A stretch of 64,000 nucleotides of DNA from positions 216,955 through 280,954 of the forward strand of contig JAKLII010000002.1 of the NCBI GenBank assembly GCA_022709695.1, read 5' to 3'. A model generated the notes under the pieces. It worked only from the letters and a program-made list of their open reading frames with translations. It searched no databases and was not told where the DNA came from. Position numbers and translations under genes: made by a program. Position 1 is the first letter of the stretch. The number at the start of each line of letters is the position of its first letter. Positions 27,856-35,455 of the stretch are shown here, one piece after another. This DNA is from Bacteroidota bacterium (lineage in GTDB: Bacteria; Bacteroidota; Bacteroidia; Bacteroidales; SKPS01).

Positions 27856-27954
27856 TCAGGCAATCATCACCCGCAGGGCAATCATCACTGCGATGGAAAA
27901 CAATACGGCAACAATCAGGGTTGCCATCAGGATTTTATTGCTGGTCTTTTTCAT
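27856..27954 (-). CDS. 32-residue single-helix membrane microprotein or truncated gene start
   Basis: The ATG at 27954 overlaps the end of the GntR gene by 20 bp and opens a 32-codon frame: MKKTSNKILMATLIVAVLFSI..., one hydrophobic helix, then TGA. The opening looks like the N-terminal anchor of larger Bacteroidota proteins often found after YtrA-type regulators (head GIN/DUF2807-like). It is either a genuine microprotein of the ABC operon or the stump of such a gene. No remnant of the rest is visible before tyrS. Confidence 0.45.
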   Translation of the reverse strand: MKKTSNKILMATLIVAVLFSIAVMIALRVMIA

Positions 27955-28330
27955 GATGTTCTTGGATTTGGGTTGATTTCCACTGATGAAAGTGTGTAGT
28001 GAGTTCCTGAATTTCCATACCCAGCATCTCCATGGTGCTGAAAACTTCAGGCAGGTCGTCAGAAAGGAACTGGGCTTTCACGATCTCCTTCACTTTAACA
28101 GGAGCTTCTTCTGTTACATAAAAGCCTATACCACGCTGATTGACAATGATGTTTTTATCCTGCATCAGGGTGTAGGTGCGCATCACTGTGTTGGGGTTCA
28201 CCTCCAGGTCGATGGCGAGCTGCCGCACCGAAGGCACCTTCTCCCCTGGCTTCCACTTTCCCAGCAGAATGTTGCCGAAGAAATAGTCGGCTATCTGCAT
28301 GTAGATAGATTTGTGCTTGCTGAATTCCAT
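27935..28330 (-). CDS. GntR-family transcriptional regulator, YtrA type
   Basis: 131 residues, the short YtrA subfamily: an N-terminal winged helix (YMQIADYFFGNILLGKWKPGEKVPSVRQLAIDLEVNPNTVMRTYTLMQDKNII) with only a small C-terminal dimerisation helix and no effector domain. It is the third gene of an operon whose promoter carries a 9-bp inverted repeat, so it probably represses its own operon. It starts one base after the permease stop. Confidence 0.9.
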   Translation of the reverse strand: MEFSKHKSIYMQIADYFFGNILLGKWKPGEKVPSVRQLAIDLEVNPNTVMRTYTLMQDKNIIVNQRGIGFYVTEEAPVKVKEIVKAQFLSDDLPEVFSTMEMLGMEIQELTTHFHQWKSTQIQEHHEKDQQ

Positions 28331-28331
28331 C

Positions 28332-29114
28332 TTACGCCTCCCTCTCCTTTAGTTTGAAAAAGGCTGCCACATAGAAAATTACCGGGATTACATACGCAAA
28401 GGAGTATTTTATAAGCTGAGGAAGAACTTCCCTGAAAAAATAAGCGAGATTCTGCTGGTCTGCTTCAATCAGTTTCATCTGCTGGTCCATTCCCGTAAAA
28501 TTTCCGAAAAGGATCAGCATCATCATCAGGTTCAGGAAGGTAAATCCACTCTGGAGGATAAAACCGGTAAGCAGGGTTTTGGGGATTGCATTTTTCCTGA
28601 AAGCTGCTGCTCCCAGAAAAAAGATTGAATGCACCAGGAAATACGGCATATAGGCTTCATAAACCGGTGATCTGCCGATACAGATTTCAAACGGATTGAA
28701 GGCGGTGAACGGGAACTGCATTACGCCTGACCATAATCCATTGATCATCAGGGCAAATGCCATGTAGGACACCATAGATACAATGGCCCAGACGATACCA
28801 GTAAACAGCCAGGGGATCAGGTATTTTTCGAAGGTGGATGCCGGTAGACTCAGGTAGGCTATAGATTTGTCAGGCCTGTTGAGGATTCTGAAGGCACTGC
28901 CGCCCATCAGAGCTGCGCCGCCGTAAAGCAATATAAAATAGAAAATGGTATGCATGCGGTTAAGCAGCATGGGCACATTGTTGGCTACAAAAAAGGAAGT
29001 AATAAACACAAAACCGAAGAAACCCAGGAGCGTCAGGAAAAACGATTTCCGGTTCAGGTGCAGGTTGAGCTTCAGCAGGTCAAAACTTCTGCGGATATCA
29101 AATGTCTGGTTCAT
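28332..29114 (-). CDS. ABC transporter permease subunit
   Basis: 260 residues with six predicted membrane helices and no large soluble domain, in the ABC-2/YtrC-like style. Partner of the ATPase encoded just upstream (4-bp ATGA overlap). Such YtrA-linked exporters in other bacteria respond to cell-wall antibiotics; the substrate here is unknown. Confidence 0.8.
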   Translation of the reverse strand: MNQTFDIRRSFDLLKLNLHLNRKSFFLTLLGFFGFVFITSFFVANNVPMLLNRMHTIFYFILLYGGAALMGGSAFRILNRPDKSIAYLSLPASTFEKYLIPWLFTGIVWAIVSMVSYMAFALMINGLWSGVMQFPFTAFNPFEICIGRSPVYEAYMPYFLVHSIFFLGAAAFRKNAIPKTLLTGFILQSGFTFLNLMMMLILFGNFTGMDQQMKLIEADQQNLAYFFREVLPQLIKYSFAYVIPVIFYVAAFFKLKEREA

Positions 29115-29959
29115 GATTGTACAGTTTTTAGGTGTTCGTTGATTCCTCTGGTATTGGACAAAACGGCATTGAAAAGCAGCTCGAAATCGACCTGCGATGC
29201 CTCTCCGGAGGTGTTACGGGTAACCACGCGTGAACCACCGAACATCTCTTCGCTGTACAGTAGCCCTGCGGGAGCGGATTCATCGCGGCCGGTCTGGTGA
29301 AATGACAACCCTTCGGCGATCACATCCACGGGCTGCCGGAAGATGATTTTCCCCTGTTCGATGATGATCACCGGGTCGATGAGGTTTTCAAGATCACGCA
29401 CCTGGTGGGTGGAAATCATGATGGAACGGTTCTCGTCGATCATCGAAGCCACCACCTTGCGGAATTTGCTTTTGGATGGGATGTCGAGGCCATTGGTGGG
29501 TTCATCCATCAGGATCAGGGAGCAGTTGGTGGCCAGCCCAAAGGCGATCACGAACTTCTTCTTCTGGCCGTACGACATGTGTTTCAGCCGGTCTGAAGGA
29601 TCTACCTCAAACTCACGCATCATCTCCTGCATCTGAGCGGGGTTGAACCGATCGTAAAAAGCGCTGTACAGTTTGATGTATTCCGACGTGGTGAAATCGG
29701 GCAGATAGATCTCCTCCGGCAGGAAGAAGATCTCTTTGAGGGTGTCGGGCAAACGTTTGCCCAGGGGGGTTCCGTAAAGGTCCACGCTCCCTTTCTGGGC
29801 GTAGAGCAGTCCGGTCATCACTTTCAGCAGGGTCGATTTCCCGGCGCCGTTCTTCCCCAGCAGGCCATAGATGCTCCCTTTTCCCAGGCTGAGTTCGAGG
29901 CTATCGAAGAGCTTCCTCCCCTTGCGGTAGCTGAAATCGAGGTTTTTAATCTGTAACAT
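29111..29959 (-). CDS. ABC transporter ATP-binding protein
   Basis: 282 residues. Walker A GKNGAGKST (~35-43), signature MSYGQKKKFVIAFGLA, Walker B CSLILMDEPTNGLDIPSK. The extra ~70 residues at the C-terminus, ending LKTVQS, are a small regulatory tail. First gene of the GntR-controlled operon. The signature reads SYGQ rather than SGGQ, usual in this subgroup. Confidence 0.9.
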   Translation of the reverse strand: MLQIKNLDFSYRKGRKLFDSLELSLGKGSIYGLLGKNGAGKSTLLKVMTGLLYAQKGSVDLYGTPLGKRLPDTLKEIFFLPEEIYLPDFTTSEYIKLYSAFYDRFNPAQMQEMMREFEVDPSDRLKHMSYGQKKKFVIAFGLATNCSLILMDEPTNGLDIPSKSKFRKVVASMIDENRSIMISTHQVRDLENLIDPVIIIEQGKIIFRQPVDVIAEGLSFHQTGRDESAPAGLLYSEEMFGGSRVVTRNTSGEASQVDFELLFNAVLSNTRGINEHLKTVQS

Positions 29960-29972
29960 GTTTAAGTGTTTT

Positions 29973-30005
29973 AGTGTATTACTTTATTAATACACTGCAA
30001 AGATA
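29973..30005 (-). promoter_or_regulatory. GntR operator overlapping the start site of the ABC operon
   Basis: The perfect 9-bp inverted repeat AGTGTATTA/TAATACACT with a 6-bp spacer (29973-29996) lies directly downstream of the -7 element TATCTTTG (minus, 30005-29998), covering the predicted transcription start. This geometry is that of a repressor, and YtrA-type GntR proteins bind such GTGTAxTA palindromes. Confidence 0.75.
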
Positions 30006-30402
30006 ATACAGTTATTTTGAACTGTGCAAGTTTTTGTAAAAAAATTTTTCAAATGAAGAATAGAACGCGGATGACGCTGATTATTAATGATCTTACGGAT
30101 TTCTTTTCTTTTTCACGCCAAGGTTTTATCCTTGCTTTTTCTCTCTCTGCGCATCTCAAAAACCTCAATGGAACTCAGTGTAGTCATCAAAACAAAGAAG
30201 CCTGGAAAGGAAAATTCTCTTCTGCGGATTTCTGCGGAATTTCTGCGGATTTCCGCGGGAAATAAAAGATCCGCATTATACGAATTTGATTGTATTTGAA
30301 TTATGTGATATATTTACCACACCGAAGGAAAAAGAACCATAAAAATTAAATCTCAGCACCGATCTGACCTTTAAATTCTGATCTATCAACCACTTAGCCA
30401 TT
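30006..30402. repeat. Intergenic spacer with decayed dispersed repeats
   Basis: Positions ~30060-30105 (GAACGCGGATGACGCTGAT..) and 30120-30180 (CACGCCAAGG, TCTCTGCGCATCTC) are typical decayed spacer phrases. At 30226-30262 there are three tandem CTGCGGATTT-like units. The short frames here are not genes. Confidence 0.5.
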
Positions 30403-32895
30403 GTGAAGTTCCGCAACTACCTATCGTGCATTTTTGCATCACCCGGGATGGGTCCTGTGGTGCTGATGCTGGTGGTGATGGTTGGGTTCTGGCAGGTGGC
30501 CCTGGGAATCTCTGCCCTCAAATTCGACCTGATCGACGTGGTGTTCCCCTTCCGGTATCACTTTTCGGAGTGCATCCAGGCTGACATTTTCCCCTTCTGG
30601 AACCCTTACCTGCAAACCGGAACCCCCTTCTTCGCCGACCTCCAGGTGCCGTTCTACTACCCCGAGCTGCTGTGGGTGAGCCTGGCAGGCGGCTATTCGG
30701 TGTACACGATGCACCTGCTGTTTGTGGGGTACGTGGCGATGGCGGCCCTGGGGATGTACCGGCTGGCATTTTATTTCAACCGGCACCGCATTGCCTCACT
30801 GGTGGCCGGAGTGGCTTACGCCCTCAGCGGATACATCACCGGACACGGGCAGCATTTTTTCCTGCTGGTGGGAGCTGCATGGATCCCCTGGGTGATCCTG
30901 TATTACATCCGGATGTGCCGCGAACCAAACCCGCTGCTCATCCTGAAAACCGGGGTGTTCGTCTTCCTCCTCGTTACCGGAGCCTACCAGGCGCTGTCGG
31001 TGGTAATGGCGTACCTGCTGGCAGGACTGTTCCTGCTGTTTCTGGGGCAGTCGCTGAGGCACCCTTCGGGCCTCCCGTGGCGCACCCTCCTGATCAGGAA
31101 CCTGCTGTTGCTCTTGCTGATAGCTGCCCTCTGCTCCCCCCTCATCGCTTCGGTGCTCGAAATCCGGGGTCAGGTAGCGAGGCTTGGCGAAGGGGTAAGT
31201 CTGGAAAAGACCCTGCAGTACGTGCAGTCTCCGGTTTTTCTGTCAACGTTTGTGGTGCCGGCGCACTTTCTTTCACAACCGAAATTCCTGGGCAACATCG
31301 ACATCTCGATGATCAACCATTCCATAGGCATCATCACGCTGCTGTTTCTGATTCCTGCCCTGGTGCGCAGGCGCTCAACCCTTGAATATGTAATCCTAGC
31401 CTTTGGCCTGATCATTTTTGCCTCGTCCTTCAGTATACCCCTGAGAACATTGATGTACCGCTATTTGCCGATGATGAACCTGTTCCTCTACCCCGCCTTC
31501 ACCCGGGTGTTCGGACTCCTGGCGCTGATTCTGGTGGCTTCGGGAGGGATGGCCCGGTTCGACCTCCTGAAGGGGCCCCGGATGCGCTGGGTATTCGTTC
31601 TGGCAGGGGCGGAATTGGTCGGCGCCGCCTGGTTCCAGATGCATGCAACGGTAACCGACCGGGAGCACAACCCCTTCAGGATGCAGAACGATCTGTCGTT
31701 GTACCCCGAAGGGTTCCCGGTTCCGTACGACGTTCCGATTGCCTTCAACGATGACCAGCATGCTTTCTTCACCCCATTCTGGCGCAACACAGGGGTGTTC
31801 ACCAAAAGAGTGTCTGTCAGTGCTTTCTCCTCTTTTCAGCTGAACAGTTACAGCAAATTCGATGATCAGCACCCCCGTCTGAAGCAGGCGGTGCTGCAAA
31901 ACCGTCTTTTCTATTTCTCCGACTCCCTGGTGCCCGAAAGTCGCTTCTCCGACAGCCTGATCCGTCCGGCGGATACCAGGTTGCTGGTGGTATCGGACGA
32001 AGATTACGCAGCCCTGAAACGTCAGAGGATGCAGTGCGATACAGCAGACCGGGTCACCCTGCGCCACTTTTCGCCCAACCGGGTGGAGGCATCCACCCAT
32101 ACCGCCGGACCGCAGTACCTGGCGATGCTGCAGACCCGTTTTGCCGGCTGGAGATGCTACCTGGACGGTAAGGAAGTGCCTTCGTTCACCTCCAACTTCA
32201 ATTTCAGAACCATCGTGCTTCCCGCCGGGGAGCACACCGTTACCTGGGAGTACCGGAACAACCTGATTTTGATTCTTTACATCTTCTCGAACTTGCTTTT
32301 TGTGGGGATTCTGCTGTTTCTGTTCTGGTCCGGATGGAAAACGAAGGCTCCCAATACCCTTTTGCGACTGGGTGTGCCCGTTGCGATGGTGGTTTTGCCG
32401 GCGATCCTCCTGGCGAGGGTGCTGGTGGCTGAGCCTGGTGCAGAGACCATCCATGACTGGAATCATCAGCAATGGCCCTCGTTAACAGAAAACTCCAAAT
32501 CAAAGGGCTGTAATTCTCAACTATTTGATATTGAATACCATATTGACACCCTGAATATCAGTCCGGAGGATGAATTTATCCCGCTGGCCACCCTACGCCC
32601 TAAAGCTGACAAAACAATGAGCGGCACCCTGGCAGTAAGATTTCAGATGTGGACCGATTCCATCACCACGGCCCTGGTGGTTTCCGACATCCAGCCTGTG
32701 GAAGGGAACCCTATAGCCTGGCATGCTGACAAAACGGAGCGGCAGATTGAGCACCCAAACCGCTGGAATGAAGTAATTTACACCAGAAACTTTTACGGAA
32801 TAAAACCCGGAGGGAAAGTGAGGGTATATCTGTGGAATACCGGAAAGGGGAAGTTCAGGGTGAGGAATGTAAGAGTTATGAGTTATGCATTATGA
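30403..32895 (+). CDS. YfhO family membrane protein
   Basis: 830 residues from a GTG at 30403 (no ATG fits the conserved start). About 12 membrane helices in the first ~430 residues carry the family features FRYHFSECIQADIFPFWNPYLQTGTPF and GVAYALSGYITGHGQH. An extracytoplasmic domain follows (~430-600), with the YfhO-like ending RFAGWRCYLDGKEVPSFTSNFNFRTIVLPAGEHTVTWEYRN. Then come one or two more helices and a ~160-residue extracellular tail. YfhO proteins are GT-C-like and have been linked to glycosylation of cell-surface polymers; the specific product is unknown. Confidence 0.85.
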   Translation: MKFRNYLSCIFASPGMGPVVLMLVVMVGFWQVALGISALKFDLIDVVFPFRYHFSECIQADIFPFWNPYLQTGTPFFADLQVPFYYPELLWVSLAGGYSVYTMHLLFVGYVAMAALGMYRLAFYFNRHRIASLVAGVAYALSGYITGHGQHFFLLVGAAWIPWVILYYIRMCREPNPLLILKTGVFVFLLVTGAYQALSVVMAYLLAGLFLLFLGQSLRHPSGLPWRTLLIRNLLLLLLIAALCSPLIASVLEIRGQVARLGEGVSLEKTLQYVQSPVFLSTFVVPAHFLSQPKFLGNIDISMINHSIGIITLLFLIPALVRRRSTLEYVILAFGLIIFASSFSIPLRTLMYRYLPMMNLFLYPAFTRVFGLLALILVASGGMARFDLLKGPRMRWVFVLAGAELVGAAWFQMHATVTDREHNPFRMQNDLSLYPEGFPVPYDVPIAFNDDQHAFFTPFWRNTGVFTKRVSVSAFSSFQLNSYSKFDDQHPRLKQAVLQNRLFYFSDSLVPESRFSDSLIRPADTRLLVVSDEDYAALKRQRMQCDTADRVTLRHFSPNRVEASTHTAGPQYLAMLQTRFAGWRCYLDGKEVPSFTSNFNFRTIVLPAGEHTVTWEYRNNLILILYIFSNLLFVGILLFLFWSGWKTKAPNTLLRLGVPVAMVVLPAILLARVLVAEPGAETIHDWNHQQWPSLTENSKSKGCNSQLFDIEYHIDTLNISPEDEFIPLATLRPKADKTMSGTLAVRFQMWTDSITTALVVSDIQPVEGNPIAWHADKTERQIEHPNRWNEVIYTRNFYGIKPGGKVRVYLWNTGKGKFRVRNVRVMSYAL

Positions 32896-32916
32896 GTGAT
32901 ATAATTGAGAATATAT

Positions 32917-32945
32917 TTTGCAGTAAGGAAAAAGTTGTATCTTTG
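32917..32945 (+). promoter_or_regulatory. Full Bacteroidota promoter of the initiator tRNA
   Basis: -33 TTTG (32917-32920), 17-bp spacer, -7 TATCTTTG (32938-32945), tRNA starting 12 bp further on. This is the best complete promoter in the window. Confidence 0.8.
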
Positions 32946-32957
32946 CACCCACAATAC

Positions 32958-33032
<75 letters not shown>

Positions 33033-33094
33033 AAAACAGAGCGAGTGTGAGTCCTGAGAATACCGGGAAATGCATTCGCTCTCGTTCTGTTTTT
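33033..33094 (+). terminator. Long imperfect hairpin terminator after tRNA-fMet
   Basis: AAACAGA-GCGAG pairs with CTCG-T-TCTGTTTTT, with an inner GAGCGAGTG/CATTCGCTC stem as an alternative. It ends in a T run at 33090-33094. Confidence 0.6.
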
Positions 33095-33131
33095 CCCTCA
33101 ATACTCACACTGTTCCTCACACATAAAATTA

Positions 33132-33233
33132 GGCGCAATTTTCCCCGGATACGATGCGGGGTTATTGTTGTTCAACCCACTTCGTGGGTTATCTGAGCAG
33201 ATCACCCATCCTATTCTGCCGAAGAACTCTGAA
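33132..33233. repeat. ~100-bp structured direct repeat, copy 1
   Basis: It begins GGCGCAA and contains two hairpins, CCCCG...CGGGG and CCCAC-TTC-GTGGG, then GATCACCC. It is roughly 70% alike to copy 2 at 34616-34714 in the same orientation, on the other side of the TPR gene. Confidence 0.65.
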
Positions 33234-33309
33234 ATGTTGTACTCCATGAAAAGGGACCTGAGAATAGCATGAGAAACAGGGCTATATGATCGAATATCAG
33301 GCGAATAAT

Positions 33310-34527
33310 TTATTTGCAAAATTCCCTTTTAGCTGCAGCAGCTTCTTGATCCCCTAACTCGGCGGCTTTGGAGAAATCTAAACATCCGCTATCCTTTTGG
33401 CCTAATTTTAATTTACAAAGCCCTCGGTTATAAAAAGCATCAGGATCATCAGGCTTAAGTTCTATTGCCTTGGTAAAGTCAGCAATAGCTCCTGTGTAGT
33501 CTTGAAGATCAGTTTTAGAAGCTCCTCTGTTATAATGAGCAAATGGATAATCAGGCTTAAGTTCTATTGCCTTGGTATAGTCAGCAATTGCTCCTCTGTA
33601 GTCTTGAAGATCAGCTTTAGAAACTCCTCTGTAATAAAAAGCATCAGAATTAACAGGCTTAAGTTCTATTGCCTTGGAATAGTCAGCAATTGCCCCAATG
33701 TTGTCTTGAATTGCAGCTTTAGAATACCCTCTGTTAAAAAAAATATCAGGATTATCAGGATTATATTCTATTGCCTTGGTAAAGTCAGCAATTGCTCCTC
33801 TGTGGTCCTGAAGTGCAGCTTTTGAATATCCTCTGTTATAAAAAGCAAATGGATAATCAGGCTTAAGTTCTATTGCCCTGGTGTAATCCGCAATTGCTCC
33901 CTGGTTGTCTTGAAGGGCAGCTTTAGAATTTCCTCTTTTAAAAAAAGTATCGGGATAATCAGGCTTGAGTTCTATTGCTTTTGTATAGTCAGCAATTGCT
34001 CCTCTGTGGTCTTGAAGTGCAGCTTTAGAATATCCTCTGTTATTAAAAGCAACTGGATTATCAGGCTTAAGTTCTATTGCCTTAGTATAGTCAGCAATAG
34101 CTCCTCTGTGGTCTTGAAGTGCAGCTTTTGAATATCCTCTTTTTAAAAAAGCATCAGAAATATCAGGCTTAAGTTCTATTGCTTTATTATAGTCAGCAAT
34201 TGCTCCACTGTAGTCTTGAAGTGCAGCTTTCGAATGACCTCTGTTATAAAAAGCAAAAGCATAATCAGGCTTAAGTTCTATTGCCTTGGTAAAGTCTGCA
34301 ATTGCTCCTCTGTAATCTTGAAGTGCGGCTTTAGCATATCCTCTGCCATAATAAGGGACAGGATTATCAGGCTTAAGTTCTATTGCCTTGGTATAGTCAG
34401 TAATTGCTCCTCTGTAGTCTTGAAGATTAACTTTAGCAACGCCTTTGTTATAATACTCTTCTGCTGTTTGTCCAATGGAACTTGAGAAAAGGATAAATGT
34501 CAGGAGTGTGGTTATGAGAATTCTCAT
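33310..34527 (-). CDS. Secreted TPR-array protein
   Basis: 405 residues. Signal peptide (ending SSIGQ), then eleven 34-residue TPR units on the consensus PxAFYNRGYSKAALQDxRGAIADYTKAIELKPDx; the last is degenerate. The units are so alike that the DNA itself is a 102-bp tandem array (33420-34480), a sign of recent expansion or gene conversion. TPRs mediate protein-protein contacts, here in the periplasm or outside. AT-rich compared with neighbours. Confidence 0.85.
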   Translation of the reverse strand: MRILITTLLTFILFSSSIGQTAEEYYNKGVAKVNLQDYRGAITDYTKAIELKPDNPVPYYGRGYAKAALQDYRGAIADFTKAIELKPDYAFAFYNRGHSKAALQDYSGAIADYNKAIELKPDISDAFLKRGYSKAALQDHRGAIADYTKAIELKPDNPVAFNNRGYSKAALQDHRGAIADYTKAIELKPDYPDTFFKRGNSKAALQDNQGAIADYTRAIELKPDYPFAFYNRGYSKAALQDHRGAIADFTKAIEYNPDNPDIFFNRGYSKAAIQDNIGAIADYSKAIELKPVNSDAFYYRGVSKADLQDYRGAIADYTKAIELKPDYPFAHYNRGASKTDLQDYTGAIADFTKAIELKPDDPDAFYNRGLCKLKLGQKDSGCLDFSKAAELGDQEAAAAKREFCK

Positions 34528-34559
34528 GATTATGCCAAATGTGTTTTGTTAAACGACAA

Positions 34560-34567
34560 CAAATATA
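34560..34567 (-). promoter_or_regulatory. Bacteroidota -7 element (TATATTTG)
   Basis: Minus-strand TATATTTG 32 bp upstream of the TPR gene's ATG at 34527. Confidence 0.45.
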
Positions 34568-34615
34568 ACTCAATTTCAAAGGGATGTAACGTTCGCAGGA
34601 TTTAGTGATTTTCAG

Positions 34616-34714
34616 GGCGCAAATCACCCCGGATGCGAATCGGGGCTACAAATATTCATCCCACTGCGTGGGTTTTCTGAAATGATCACCCGGGTTATTT
34701 GGTGAAGATCTGAA
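34616..34714. repeat. ~100-bp structured direct repeat, copy 2
   Basis: Second copy of the element at 33132-33233. Both stems are kept despite base changes (CCCCG...CGGGG; CCCAC-TGC-GTGGG). The remaining spacer 34715-34892 shows nothing else. Confidence 0.65.
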
Positions 34715-34892
34715 CTACAATAAATGAACCTTCTTTCAGAATCACTGCCTTTCCCCAAAATCACCCCCCCCGATGCCGCATGAGGAGGGGAAATTATGGA
34801 GCCAGGACCTCTTCAGGTTGAATATGCCGGTCACATTAATCATCTGATTCGCTGTTTAATATTGATAACCTGAATCTTAAATCCCAGGATCG

Positions 34893-35257
34893 TTAATGTT
34901 TTATGACTACCTTTTTCAATGTAACACCATACTCGCCTGTAACCTTCAGCAGATAGATGCCATTGGGGAAGCAGGACACATCCAAACAGCCGGTCCTCTG
35001 TTCTGCTATGGAACCTTCCAGCACCTTCTGACCGTTGATGTTCAGTAGTTCAATGCTTGCATCCAATGGCTTTTCAAAGGTGATGTCAAGGATGTCGCTG
35101 GATGGTTTCCCACACTGCTGTAATCGCTGGCATTACCGGTAAAGCCCCACCATCCGACCAGACCGTTTGTGGGTACATAGGAGGGAAGTTGTGCGGTTGC
35201 CGTTATTGACAGACACGTGCAGGAAACGGCGAATAAAAGAAGGTGCATCTTTTTCAT
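34893..35257 (-). pseudogene. LamG-type T9SS protein reduced to its two ends
   Basis: From the ATG at 35257 a signal peptide and the start of a concanavalin/LamG-type protein (LPSYVPTNGLVGWWGFTGNASDYSSVGN) run to about 35110. There the frame changes to SSDILDITFEKPLDASIELLNINGQKV ... GIYLLKVTGEYGVTLKKVVIK, a type A sorting tail ending at 34893. The whole middle, normally several hundred residues, is missing and the frames do not agree. A single internal deletion explains it. Confidence 0.8.
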
Positions 35258-35314
35258 AACAAAGCAGTTTGGATTGGATTTGTCATACAGTTGGAAAGGA
35301 AACAAAACAAAATA

Positions 35315-35362
35315 TCAAGGTACGATACCGGAAAGGGATTATCAATCGCATAAAGTAGGAAG
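35315..35362 (-). promoter_or_regulatory. Response-regulator box, copy 3 (R3), with degenerate -7
   Basis: TTATCAATCGCATA and AAGTAGGA (35339-35360) match R1 and R2 with a one-base gap. The minus-strand box TACCTTGA (35322-35315) sits 16 bp away. This is the old promoter of the LamG pseudogene. Confidence 0.5.
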
Positions 35363-35383
35363 GCCGGAGGGCTCTCAACCCCT

Positions 35384-35400
35384 AACCCCCGAAGGGGGTT
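35384..35400. other. Short perfect hairpin downstream of the FISUMP gene
   Basis: AACCCCC-GAA-GGGGGTT, 7-bp stem with a 3-nt loop, about 55 bp past the FISUMP stop. No T run follows on either strand, so a terminator role is uncertain. Confidence 0.4.
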
Positions 35401-35455
35401 GTGTATGTCGCCGGGCAGCACCTCCATGATCATCAATTGCCAACCTCCAATAACG

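Noticed and set aside
30017-30299. Two overlapping plus-strand frames of ~70-80 codons
   Set aside because: They read through decayed dispersed repeats and resemble no protein.
33420-34480. A regular repeat array that might be taken for a CRISPR
   Set aside because: The 102-bp period has no alternating unique spacers and codes for 34-residue TPRs.
33502-34485. Plus-strand frames rich in KFYCLGIVSNCSSVVLK repeats, at first sight a repeat protein
   Set aside because: They are the antisense reading of the 102-bp TPR array.
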